Below are positions 1-5,853 of a stretch of DNA of 5,853 bases, piece after piece. Within the stretch, counting starts at the first letter, position 1, and each line of letters starts with the position of its first letter. The notes beneath the pieces are model-generated. The model did not search any database. It was not told where the DNA came from and worked only from the letters and a program-made list of their open reading frames with translations. The position numbers were made by a program, and so were the translations under genes. Origin of the DNA: Paratractidigestivibacter sp963658035 (GTDB taxonomy: Bacteria > Actinomycetota > Coriobacteriia > Coriobacteriales > Atopobiaceae); the NCBI GenBank assembly GCA_963658035.1, contig CAVKOL010000148.1:1-5853 (forward strand), written 5' to 3'.

Positions 1-1838
1 GGCATGTCGTCGGGCATCTCGTACTTGGTCATCATGGCCGCGATCTTGTCCATGCGGTCGCCGCCAAACAGGCGCATGAGGTCATCCTCAAGCGACAGGT
101 AGAACTGGGTCTCGCCCGGGTCACCCTGACGGCCTGCACGACCGCGGAGCTGGTTGTCGATACGACGGCTCTCGTGGCGCTCGGTGCCAATGACGCAAAG
201 GCCACCGGCCGCCAAAACGCGGTCGTGCTCCACAGCGCACATCTCCTTGGCGCGGGCCATGGCCTCGACGCGCTGCTCGCCCGTGGCCTCCTCGAGGTCA
301 ATGCCGTCCTGGCGAAGCAGGTCAAGCGAGATAAGCTCGGGGTTGCCGCCCAGCAAGATGTCGGTACCACGACCGGCCATGTTGGTTGCGATGGTAACGG
401 CGCCCTCACGGCCCGCCTGCGCAACGATCTGGGCCTCGCGCTCGTGGAACTTGGCGTTAAGCACGTTGTGCTTGATGCCGCGCTTGTCCAGGATGCGCGA
501 GAGCTTCTCGGAGTTCTCGATAGAGACGGTGCCCACCAGGCAGGGCTGGCCCTTGGCGTGGCGCTCGCACACATCGTCGGCAACGGCCTTGAACTTAGCG
601 TCGATCGTGCGGTAGACCAGGTCGTCGTGGTCCTGGCGGATCACCGGCTTGTTGGGCGGGATGACCTGCACGGGCACGTGGTAAACCTCACGGAACTCGG
701 CGTCCTCGGTCATGGCCGTACCGGTCATGCCCGAGAGCTTGTCGTACATCAGGAAGTAGTTCTGCAGGGTGATGGTCGCCAGGGTCTGGTTCTCCTCCTT
801 GACGATCACGCCTTCCTTGGCCTCGATGGCCTGGTGCAGGCCCTCGGAGTAGCGCCTGCCCTCCATGATGCGGCCGGTGAACTCGTCGACGATCTTGACC
901 TCGCCGTCGGTGACCACGTACTGCTGGTCGCGGTGGAACATGTACTCGGCCTTCAGCGCCTGCTGCAGGTGGTTGACCAGCTGGCCGGACTCATCGGCAT
1001 AGATGTCCTCGATGCCGAGGTTCCTCTCGACCTTCTTAAGGCCTTCCTCGGTAGTGGCAATGGTGTGCTTGGCCTCGTCCATCTCAAAGTCGTCCTCGGG
1101 GATAAGACCGCGAACGGCACGGGCAAAGTCCTTGTAGGTATTGGCCGACTTGGTACCGGCGCCAGAGATGATAAGCGGGGTCCTGGCCTCATCGATCAAG
1201 ATGGAGTCGGCCTCGTCGACGATAGCGAAGTTGTGGCCGCGCTGAACGCGCTGGTTGGGGCGGGTCACCATGTTGTCACGCAGGTAATCGAAGCCAAACT
1301 CCGAGTTGGTGCCATAGGTGACGTCGGCCGCGTAGGCGGGCTTCTTCATGCTGATCTTCATGCCGTTCTGCAGAAGACCAACCTCCATGCCCAGGAAGCG
1401 GTAGATCTTGCCCATCCACTCCGAGTCGCGCTTGGCCAGGTAGTCGTTGACCGTGACGATGTGCACGCCCTTGCCGGGGATGGCGTTGAGGTAACCGGCC
1501 AAGGTGGAGACAAGCGTCTTGCCCTCGCCGGTCTTCATCTCGGCGATGGTGCCGCGGTGAAGCGCGATGGCGCCAATAATCTGCACGTCAAAGTGACGAA
1601 GGCCGGTCGTGCGCTTAGAGGCCTCCCTTACGGCAGCAAAGGCGTCGGGGAGAAGGTCGTCCAAGGTCTCGCCGTCGGCATAGCGCTTGCGAAACACCTC
1701 GGTCTGGGTCTTAAGCTCGTCATCGGACATAGCCTCGTACTTAGGCTCAAGGTCGTTGACCTGCTTGGTTATACGCTCATACTCCTTAAGCTCTTTATCG
1801 GCACCAATAGAGAGCAACTTAGAGAGAAAATTAGCCAT
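1..1838 (-). CDS. secA: Preprotein translocase subunit SecA (5' part of gene, truncated by window edge)
   Basis: SecA is the cytosolic ATPase that binds preproteins and drives them through the SecYEG channel. 612 residues are visible of a family that usually has roughly 800-950. Seen in order: a Q motif (RHFDVQ, Gln86); Walker A TGEGKT at 103-108 with Lys107; a DEAD box at 208-211 followed by SILIDEARTPLIISG; the preprotein cross-linking region, about 227-367; GMTGTAM at 370-376; MAGRGTD at 487-493; and helicase motif VI QLRGRAGR at 563-570. Both nucleotide-binding folds are therefore present and their key residues intact. The helical scaffold/wing domains and any C-terminal zinc-binding tail lie outside the window. 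The ATG at 1838 is chosen because GAGGA sits 6 nt upstream and the protein begins MANFLSKLL, a normal SecA N-terminus. It lies 118 bp downstream of the regulator gene on the same strand, with no terminator between. Some actinobacteria carry a second SecA. The canonical motifs favour the housekeeping copy, but that cannot be settled here. Confidence 0.98.
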   Translation of the reverse strand, partial: MANFLSKLLSIGADKELKEYERITKQVNDLEPKYEAMSDDELKTQTEVFRKRYADGETLDDLLPDAFAAVREASKRTTGLRHFDVQIIGAIALHRGTIAEMKTGEGKTLVSTLAGYLNAIPGKGVHIVTVNDYLAKRDSEWMGKIYRFLGMEVGLLQNGMKISMKKPAYAADVTYGTNSEFGFDYLRDNMVTRPNQRVQRGHNFAIVDEADSILIDEARTPLIISGAGTKSANTYKDFARAVRGLIPEDDFEMDEAKHTIATTEEGLKKVERNLGIEDIYADESGQLVNHLQQALKAEYMFHRDQQYVVTDGEVKIVDEFTGRIMEGRRYSEGLHQAIEAKEGVIVKEENQTLATITLQNYFLMYDKLSGMTGTAMTEDAEFREVYHVPVQVIPPNKPVIRQDHDDLVYRTIDAKFKAVADDVCERHAKGQPCLVGTVSIENSEKLSRILDKRGIKHNVLNAKFHEREAQIVAQAGREGAVTIATNMAGRGTDILLGGNPELISLDLLRQDGIDLEEATGEQRVEAMARAKEMCAVEHDRVLAAGGLCVIGTERHESRRIDNQLRGRAGRQGDPGETQFYLSLEDDLMRLFGGDRMDKIAAMMTKYEMPDDM

Positions 1839-1893
1839 GGTAAATCCTCAGCGTCGTCACCAGGCAAATGCCTGGAAGGGTGCATTCTTTCAT
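1831..1893 (-). CDS. Possible 20-residue leader peptide overlapping the secA start
   Basis: This is a short open frame of 20 codons plus TAA, beginning MKECTLPG and ending RIYHG. Its stop codon (1831-1833) lies inside the secA reading frame, so the two overlap by 8 nt in a different frame, a geometry that allows translational coupling. The secA ribosome binding site lies inside this frame. Against it, the upstream sequence (AAAGTG directly before the ATG) is only a weak ribosome binding site, the peptide has no signal-sequence character, and I see no SecM-like arrest motif. SecM in E. coli shows that secA can be controlled by an upstream peptide, but this one is not a recognisable homologue. 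It may be a chance frame. Confidence 0.2.
   Translation of the reverse strand: MKECTLPGICLVTTLRIYHG
1845..1849 (-). promoter_or_regulatory. Ribosome binding site of secA
   Basis: GAGGA on the minus strand, with 6 nt between it and the ATG at 1838. It supports the chosen secA start. It lies 10 nt downstream of the hairpin at 1860-1875. Confidence 0.8.
1860..1875 (-). repeat. Short hairpin in the secA leader
   Basis: The sequence CCAGGCAAATGCCTGG can form a 6-bp stem (CCAGGC/GCCTGG) with a 4-nt loop. It lies 10 nt upstream of the secA ribosome binding site. No T-run follows on either strand, so it is not an intrinsic terminator. It could affect ribosome access to secA or be a protein-binding palindrome. 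Confidence 0.45.
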
Positions 1894-1903
1894 CACTTTA
1901 CTG

Positions 1904-1921
1904 GTATCTCGTAACAGATAC
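1904..1921. repeat. Inverted repeat between regulator gene and secA
   Basis: GTATCT and AGATAC flank a 6-nt centre, giving a perfect 6-bp inverted repeat in the 118-bp gap. A weak minus-strand promoter could overlap it: TTGAGA at 1937-1942, a 16-bp spacer, and TATCTG at 1915-1920. In that case the repeat would sit over the -10 as an operator might. The -35 matches the consensus at 5 of 6 positions and the -10 at only 3 of 6, so the promoter is speculative. The repeat itself is directly visible. Confidence 0.4.
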
Positions 1922-1956
1922 GACACGATATTAGCGTCTCAACTAAAACAGCACCC

Positions 1957-4905
1957 TTATGCGCTCTTCTCGCAAACGATCAGCAGCTCCACCGCCAAGG
2001 CCCTCAGCTGCTTTGACGGAGGCCTTCCTGCAAGCTCGGCCATGTTCTTGCAAAATTCCTGGTAGCTCTCTGCCGCCTCTTTGCTCCGGCCACTTCCCTT
2101 CAATGCCCTGAGCAGGACCATCTCGGCGTCTTCCCTCATGAGGTCGGTGAGAAGGGCGCCGCTGGCCAGCCTGGACGCCACGCGCAGCCGACCGATCCTA
2201 TAGGCCGACTCCGCCCCCGAAAGCAGCGCATCGGTATACGTCGTCCTTACGGTCGACGCCATGTGCGTCACGTAGCCCGTCACGTCACTTGTCGGCATCC
2301 ACAGGTCACCCGCATAGGCGCTCTCGGTTTCCAGGGCCAGCTCGACAGTAGTCGCGTCGTCCTTCTCCATGATGGCGGCGCGAGCCCTGTTCATGAGCTC
2401 GTCGACATCGCAGCTCACCAGGCCGGGGTCCAAACCAACCGTCCCGTTGGCCCGGCCCGTTATAAAGGGATCGGCCGTGAACCCCGCCGCCCTCAGGACC
2501 TTGCGTATGTGCGACTTGGTTTGATACATCCTTTCATGTGCTGCCTCGTACGTGCTGTTTGGCCACAGCTGCTCAAAGAGCTTTGTCTGGCTGGCGCTAA
2601 ACTTCTTATGCAAGACGAGAAACTCCAGCATCGCCTTCGACGACCTTTGCTCGAGCCTCGCGCCATCAATAACCTTTGTCCCAACGCACATCGAGAAATC
2701 GCCCAGCAGGTTGATTCTCAGTTTCTCGCCAACCAGGCTTTCGCCCAGCTTCTTGGGCTTTGTCTGCGCCTCGTCGCTCTTGGGCTCAAGCAGGACGAGC
2801 GGGGCCATCTCCCGCATGCCATAAGCAGGGCATACCGTCTTTCTCGCCGAGGCCAAGGCCCTTCTCCACTCGGGGTATACCTCGTCCTCAAATCGCACCG
2901 AGAACGACCCTATCCCGTTAGACAGCAGCAAAATGAACCACACATGCTCTCTGGCAAGATTCCTCGACCTCGAGCCGTACGACATTCCCTCGTCGGCAGA
3001 ATCCAGGGCCCTTGCCACCATCATGGCAACAAGCCGCATAGACGGGGCGTACGTCTCGACCTCTATGACCGCGCTCTCGCCAAGGGTCACCCTGGCAACA
3101 GCCGACATCAGCCTTGCCATGTCCTTAAGCGGGGCTGCCTCGCTGCTTCCAAGCAAGCTGTAAGCAAGATTCGCCTCGACATGCGCATGGGTCCACACAC
3201 CATGTCGCATGTGAGAGAACGCTTCTTCTATAAGCATAAAAGCTTGAATCAACTTATCTTCGGGCAGTCTTGGTTTGGATACATAGCTGTCGCCCAAATC
3301 CTGAGCCATATCGACAAACAAATCACGAAGACCCTCAACAACGCCCAGATAATCATGGGCAACATTTTGCCCCAGCTCATCCAGGAACTCTGCGCTCTTC
3401 TCAAACCAAACCCCACCACCCGTTACCGAGTCGCAGGTCATCAACCTAATAAGCTCTGCGTCCAGGGCAAGAAGGCAGGACGAAACCGTGGGTTCCTGCC
3501 TCACAAACGACTTTCCGACAAACAGCCCGATCGCCTCGTTGAGCTCGCCTTTTATGATGTGCTTGAAGACGTTCGCATGCAGCCTAAGCCTAGCCTCGAC
3601 CGTATCTATGGACGATTCAAGCTCAAAGCCCTCGCGCACCTCTCCGCAAAATCGCGCTCGCATGTCCACAAACATCAGAGCGGCCCTGGCACGTGCGTTT
3701 CCAGCCGAGAAGTTCTCGATGTACTCCGGCGTAACCTGTGGATATGACGATGCCGAGAAACGCCTTACCGTGAGCGCAGATAAAGCGGCCTCCAAAGCCC
3801 ATTTCACGTTTTGGTCGACGTCCTCCGTCGACTTAAGCGACCTCAAGCCCCTCTCTACCAGCGCAAATTCACCCATGTCGAGAAGAACTTCTCCCACGCT
3901 CAAAACGTATTGGCCAAGGTAATCGCCCGGCAGATGCCTGGCAACCTCAATCGAGCGTTGCGTGTCCTTCTCGCGCAGGGCAATTGCCGCCCTATAAATC
4001 GTCTTATGCGAATACTTAAACGGCGTTCGCAAAGCATCAAACAGGTAGTCCAAGGGCAACTTGGCCTGCTCGGCAAGCGTTAAGAAGGTTCCCTCTCTAA
4101 GCGAAACGCCAAACAGAGGCGACTGGCTTTCCACCTCCTGTAAAAATTCCAGCGCTTTGAAGCCCAGCTCAGCCTCAACGTCTTCCAGCGCCCCCGAGCC
4201 CATCAAATAGAGATACAGCCTAAACTGCGTCTCTTCGTCCGTAAGGCCGTCCCCAACACTATGCACAATGGATTCAGAAAGCCGCTCCATATACGAAATC
4301 GGCACGATGCCGTCAAAAGCAAACCCAGAGTTGAGCAGCGATAGATACAGCTGCGGAATCCCTCGCGACAAACCCATGGATGTCAAGCCACTAGCGACAC
4401 CATGGCTAAAACCCGCCACATGCTCGCGAACAGCTGCAAAATCAACGAGCCTGTACACATCAAACGCCTCAACCACCTGCGAAGCCTCAGGGCCAAGAGA
4501 CAGAACAACCGAGAAGCCCGCTTGCAGAAGACGGTTAATGGCGTTTACCTGGCGCCTTGTCTCCATCTCATCAGAACCTGGAAGCGCCGAGATAACGACG
4601 ACACAGCCATCTACTGCGTCTTCCCTAACAGCCTTTCGAGCAAAGCGCACAAGGGAATCAGACGCCTTAACCGAAGCCATCTTGTCGCCAGAAAAAGCCA
4701 CAAGACGCCTGCCGTCCATGACCAGGGCCCTCAAAAAGCAGTCATAGATATCGTCTACGCCAAGGCCGCGCTCCCCAAAGAAGACGAGCAGGTGCAAGGC
4801 GTCCAATTGTGCGAGAAGATCTTTGCACAAAGGCTTGGACAGATCAAAGATGGTCGACGGTACCTGGACCGGCGCGTTTGAGCGCCAAGAACCACCTGCA
4901 GGCAT
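1957..4905 (-). CDS. Large SARP/BTAD-family transcriptional regulator with a degenerate STAND-like N-terminus
   Basis: This 982-residue protein is predicted to be a cytosolic DNA-binding regulator. The C-terminus carries the recognisable part. An OmpR/SARP-type winged helix runs from about 728 to 826 (LRINLLGDFSM, then QRSSKAMLEFLVLH, LFEQLWPNS and SHIRKVLRAAGF). A bacterial transcriptional activation domain runs from about 832 to 975 (YAGDLWMP, LMREDAEMVLLRAL, then PPSKQLRALA). Residues 35-165 follow the order of a P-loop NTPase, but the Walker A-like GERGLG (44-49) is followed by Val-Asp instead of Lys-Thr/Ser, so ATP hydrolysis is unlikely. Residues about 230-720 are mostly helical and may form TPR-like repeats; this is inferred from residue pattern. 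Known AfsR-type SARPs place the DNA-binding domain first, so the order here is reversed. No membrane segment or signal peptide is evident. The ATG at 4905 is preferred over an in-frame TTG at 4968 because GGAGG lies 7 nt before the ATG and nothing similar precedes the TTG. The target genes and the signal sensed are unknown. secA follows on the same strand. Confidence 0.85.
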   Translation of the reverse strand: MPAGGSWRSNAPVQVPSTIFDLSKPLCKDLLAQLDALHLLVFFGERGLGVDDIYDCFLRALVMDGRRLVAFSGDKMASVKASDSLVRFARKAVREDAVDGCVVVISALPGSDEMETRRQVNAINRLLQAGFSVVLSLGPEASQVVEAFDVYRLVDFAAVREHVAGFSHGVASGLTSMGLSRGIPQLYLSLLNSGFAFDGIVPISYMERLSESIVHSVGDGLTDEETQFRLYLYLMGSGALEDVEAELGFKALEFLQEVESQSPLFGVSLREGTFLTLAEQAKLPLDYLFDALRTPFKYSHKTIYRAAIALREKDTQRSIEVARHLPGDYLGQYVLSVGEVLLDMGEFALVERGLRSLKSTEDVDQNVKWALEAALSALTVRRFSASSYPQVTPEYIENFSAGNARARAALMFVDMRARFCGEVREGFELESSIDTVEARLRLHANVFKHIIKGELNEAIGLFVGKSFVRQEPTVSSCLLALDAELIRLMTCDSVTGGGVWFEKSAEFLDELGQNVAHDYLGVVEGLRDLFVDMAQDLGDSYVSKPRLPEDKLIQAFMLIEEAFSHMRHGVWTHAHVEANLAYSLLGSSEAAPLKDMARLMSAVARVTLGESAVIEVETYAPSMRLVAMMVARALDSADEGMSYGSRSRNLAREHVWFILLLSNGIGSFSVRFEDEVYPEWRRALASARKTVCPAYGMREMAPLVLLEPKSDEAQTKPKKLGESLVGEKLRINLLGDFSMCVGTKVIDGARLEQRSSKAMLEFLVLHKKFSASQTKLFEQLWPNSTYEAAHERMYQTKSHIRKVLRAAGFTADPFITGRANGTVGLDPGLVSCDVDELMNRARAAIMEKDDATTVELALETESAYAGDLWMPTSDVTGYVTHMASTVRTTYTDALLSGAESAYRIGRLRVASRLASGALLTDLMREDAEMVLLRALKGSGRSKEAAESYQEFCKNMAELAGRPPSKQLRALAVELLIVCEKSA

Positions 4906-4912
4906 AGCTGGG

Positions 4913-4917
4913 CCTCC
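4913..4917 (-). promoter_or_regulatory. Ribosome binding site that decides the regulator start
   Basis: GGAGG (within TTGGAGG) on the minus strand is spaced 7 nt from the ATG at 4905. The alternative in-frame TTG at 4968 would add 21 residues that include the sequence encoded by this site, and it has no comparable site of its own. Confidence 0.8.
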
Positions 4918-5055
4918 AATTAAAACAAGTTGTAGATTGGGAAAGCAAATGAAAAACCGGTAGGCCAAAGATTAGCTGCAGATAAGAGAACAGAATCGAT
5001 AAAACGGTAAACGGTATATTAGTTCGTACTTTTATGTTGATAGATTACTGAAAGA

Positions 5056-5068
5056 TTTCTGACAGAAA
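5056..5068. repeat. Palindrome upstream of the regulator gene
   Basis: TTTCTGACAGAAA is a perfect inverted repeat of two 6-bp arms around one central base. It lies about 150 bp before the regulator start. It is operator-like in size and symmetry but has no known assignment. Confidence 0.35.
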
Positions 5069-5070
5069 AG

Positions 5071-5095
5071 TGAAACCGCAGGTAATGAAACTGCA
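5071..5095. repeat. Pair of 10-bp direct repeats upstream of the regulator gene
   Basis: TGAAACCGCA (5071-5080) and TGAAACTGCA (5086-5095) match at 9 of 10 positions, with start points 15 bp apart. A partial copy, TGAAAG, starts at 5049, 22 bp before the first repeat. Characterised SARP regulators bind short direct repeats spaced by about one helical turn or multiples of it. An autoregulatory site is therefore conceivable, but the 15-bp period does not fit that rule well. Confidence 0.35.
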
Positions 5096-5135
5096 CTATT
5101 TCGTTGGGGGCACTAGTCACTTTTTACTATTCACT

Positions 5136-5153
5136 GGTCGTTACTAAACGACC
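5136..5153. repeat. Inverted repeat / hairpin in the intergenic region
   Basis: GGTCGTT and AACGACC form a perfect 7-bp stem around the 4-nt loop ACTA. No T-run follows on either strand, so it is not a standard terminator. It lies about 100 bp beyond the rRNA operon terminator and could be an operator or a structured part of the regulator leader. Confidence 0.4.
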
Positions 5154-5253
5154 CATTTACAAAGAAGAACTTTCCGGTGAACGGTAGTTTGCCATGGCTA
5201 ACATTACTAATTGAACACAACCTGAAAGCATGAACTCGGAAAAACGCTATACG

Positions 5254-5290
5254 AAAAAAGGACCCTCTCCCCGGGAAGGGGAAAGGGTCC
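5254..5290 (-). terminator. Intrinsic terminator of the rRNA operon
   Basis: On the minus strand, GGACCCTTTCCCC and GGGGAGAGGGTCC form a 13-bp stem with one G-T pair around a 5-nt loop (5260-5290). Six T residues follow directly (5254-5259). It starts about 35 nt after the 3' end of the 5S gene, the expected place for the end of an rRNA operon. It should insulate the regulator from rRNA transcription. Confidence 0.93.
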
Positions 5291-5309
5291 TTGACGTTCC
5301 TGAAACAGC

Positions 5310-5456
5310 GGAACGCCCCAAGGTGGTCAGCGGCGTCCTGCTCTCCCACGGACTGACTCCGCAGTACCATCGGCGCTCGGGGGCTTAACTTCCGGGTTCG
5401 GTATGGGTCCGGGTGTGCCTCCCCTGCCATGGCCGCTGACCATCTTGGGGCGTTCC
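5310..5456 (-). other. Extended processing stem around 5S rRNA
   Basis: The flanks of the 5S gene are complementary. GGAACGCCCCAAG (5444-5456) pairs with CTTGGGGCGTTCC (5310-5322), continuing the 5S terminal helix after one A-C mismatch (5443/5323). The precursor helix therefore has about 24 base pairs with a single mismatch. Such stems are substrates for 5S maturation nucleases; which enzyme acts here cannot be told from the sequence. Confidence 0.8.
5325..5441 (-). rRNA. rrf: 5S ribosomal RNA
   Basis: The minus strand carries a full-length 5S gene of 117 nt. Its terminal helix is formed by GGTCAGCGGC at the 5' end and GCCGCTGACC at the 3' end. Conserved internal blocks are visible: CCCATACCGAACCCGGAAGT, then TTAAGCCCC, the loop region around GATGGTACTGCG, and GGGAGAGCAGGACGCCG. 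It lies about 95 nt after the 23S gene and just before the operon terminator, the standard 23S-5S order. The end points are set from the terminal helix and may be off by one or two bases. Confidence 0.96.
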
Positions 5457-5535
5457 TGTAAGGGCGTGCCCTCAGGGCCGCACAGCGCGATCTGTCGTTT
5501 CCTTATAAGACTCGCCTGACCGAAAAGAGCCAAGT
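5457..5535 (-). other. 23S-5S intergenic spacer
   Basis: A spacer of about 80 nt without a tRNA gene. It holds small competing hairpins around AGGGCGTGCCCT (5461-5472) and GCCCTCAGGGC (5468-5478). The bases next to the 23S end (CACTTGG on the minus strand) may pair with the sequence before the 23S 5' end to make the usual processing stem. That partner lies outside the window. Confidence 0.6.

Positions 5536-5853
<318 letters not shown>

Larger units (their letters stand above)
4906..5253. other. AT-rich intergenic region between the rRNA operon terminator and the regulator gene
   Basis: No convincing gene is found on either strand. The stretch is clearly richer in A+T than its flanks and must contain the promoter of the regulator if that gene is not transcribed from the rRNA operon. 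No strong sigma-70-type promoter stands out. The best minus-strand guess is TCAACA (5035-5040), 16 bp, then TATACC (5013-5018), with 4 of 6 matches in each box. Several short repeats are listed separately. Two tiny frames were considered and dropped: a 20-codon plus-strand frame at 5085-5147 and a 12-codon minus-strand frame near 5190. Neither has good start signals. Confidence 0.6.

Noticed and set aside
174..1934. 586-codon open frame on the plus strand opposite secA
   Set aside because: It is exactly antisense to a SecA frame with all helicase motifs. Its product is a low-complexity string rich in V, L, G and D with no recognisable domain. Long antisense frames are common opposite GC-rich coding DNA.
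2263..3747. 494-codon open frame on the plus strand opposite the regulator
   Set aside because: It is antisense to the winged-helix/BTAD-coding part and the helical middle of the regulator. The product shows no domain and the frame has no good start signal.
4871..4886. Inverted repeat GGCGC...GCGCC near the regulator start
   Set aside because: It lies within the coding sequence, has only 5-bp arms, and is easily explained by codon choice in a GC-rich gene.
4906..4968. N-terminal extension of the regulator from a TTG at 4968
   Set aside because: The 21 extra residues include the region encoding the strong GGAGG site of the ATG at 4905, and no ribosome binding site precedes the TTG.
5085..5147. 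20-codon plus-strand frame (MKLHYFVGG...) ending in a hairpin
   Set aside because: It has only a weak ribosome binding site placed too close to the ATG, no T-run after the hairpin, and a length expected by chance.
5131..5430. 99-codon minus-strand frame across the 5S gene and terminator
   Set aside because: It runs through most of the 5S rRNA and the operon terminator, so it cannot be a real protein gene.
5327..5533. 68-codon minus-strand frame across the spacer and 5S gene
   Set aside because: It overlaps nearly the whole 5S gene and the 23S-5S spacer and has no protein-like features.
5457..5535. Possible tRNA gene in the 23S-5S spacer
   Set aside because: The spacer is only about 80 nt, partly taken up by processing stems, and no acceptor stem or T-loop sequence is visible.

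Overview
The window reads as chromosomal DNA from a moderately GC-rich actinobacterium, most likely a member of the Coriobacteriia (Collinsella/Olsenella-like). That placement is an inference from the general look of the SecA and 5S/23S sequences and from the large regulator with a SARP/BTAD C-terminus. It is not a database result. Every gene I can support lies on the minus strand, so transcription runs from high to low coordinates.

In order of transcription, the window holds: the 3' part of a 23S rRNA gene (about 5536-5853, cut by the window edge); a short spacer; a complete 5S rRNA gene (about 5325-5441) inside a long imperfect processing stem; and a strong intrinsic terminator (5254-5290) that closes the rRNA operon. 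Next comes an AT-rich non-coding stretch of about 350 bp (4906-5253) with several short inverted and direct repeats. It is followed by one large regulatory gene (1957-4905, 982 aa). The gene has a degenerate P-loop-like N-terminus, a long helical middle, and a SARP-type winged-helix DNA-binding domain plus a bacterial transcriptional activation domain (BTAD) at the C-terminus. After a 118-bp gap comes the 5' two-thirds of secA (1-1838, 612 residues visible), the ATPase motor of the Sec protein export pathway, which runs off the left edge.

The rRNA operon and secA are housekeeping genes, and the regulator between them is the accessory-looking part. No intrinsic terminator is visible between regulator and secA, so read-through into secA is possible. 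The gap also holds two inverted repeats and a 20-codon open frame whose stop overlaps the secA start, which could be a leader peptide. The long plus-strand frames opposite secA and opposite the regulator are antisense shadows. I see no mobile element, CRISPR array, tRNA gene or phage gene. Nothing here is demonstrably a new system. The items most worth a second look are the inverted domain order and lost P-loop lysine of the regulator, and the leader region of secA.
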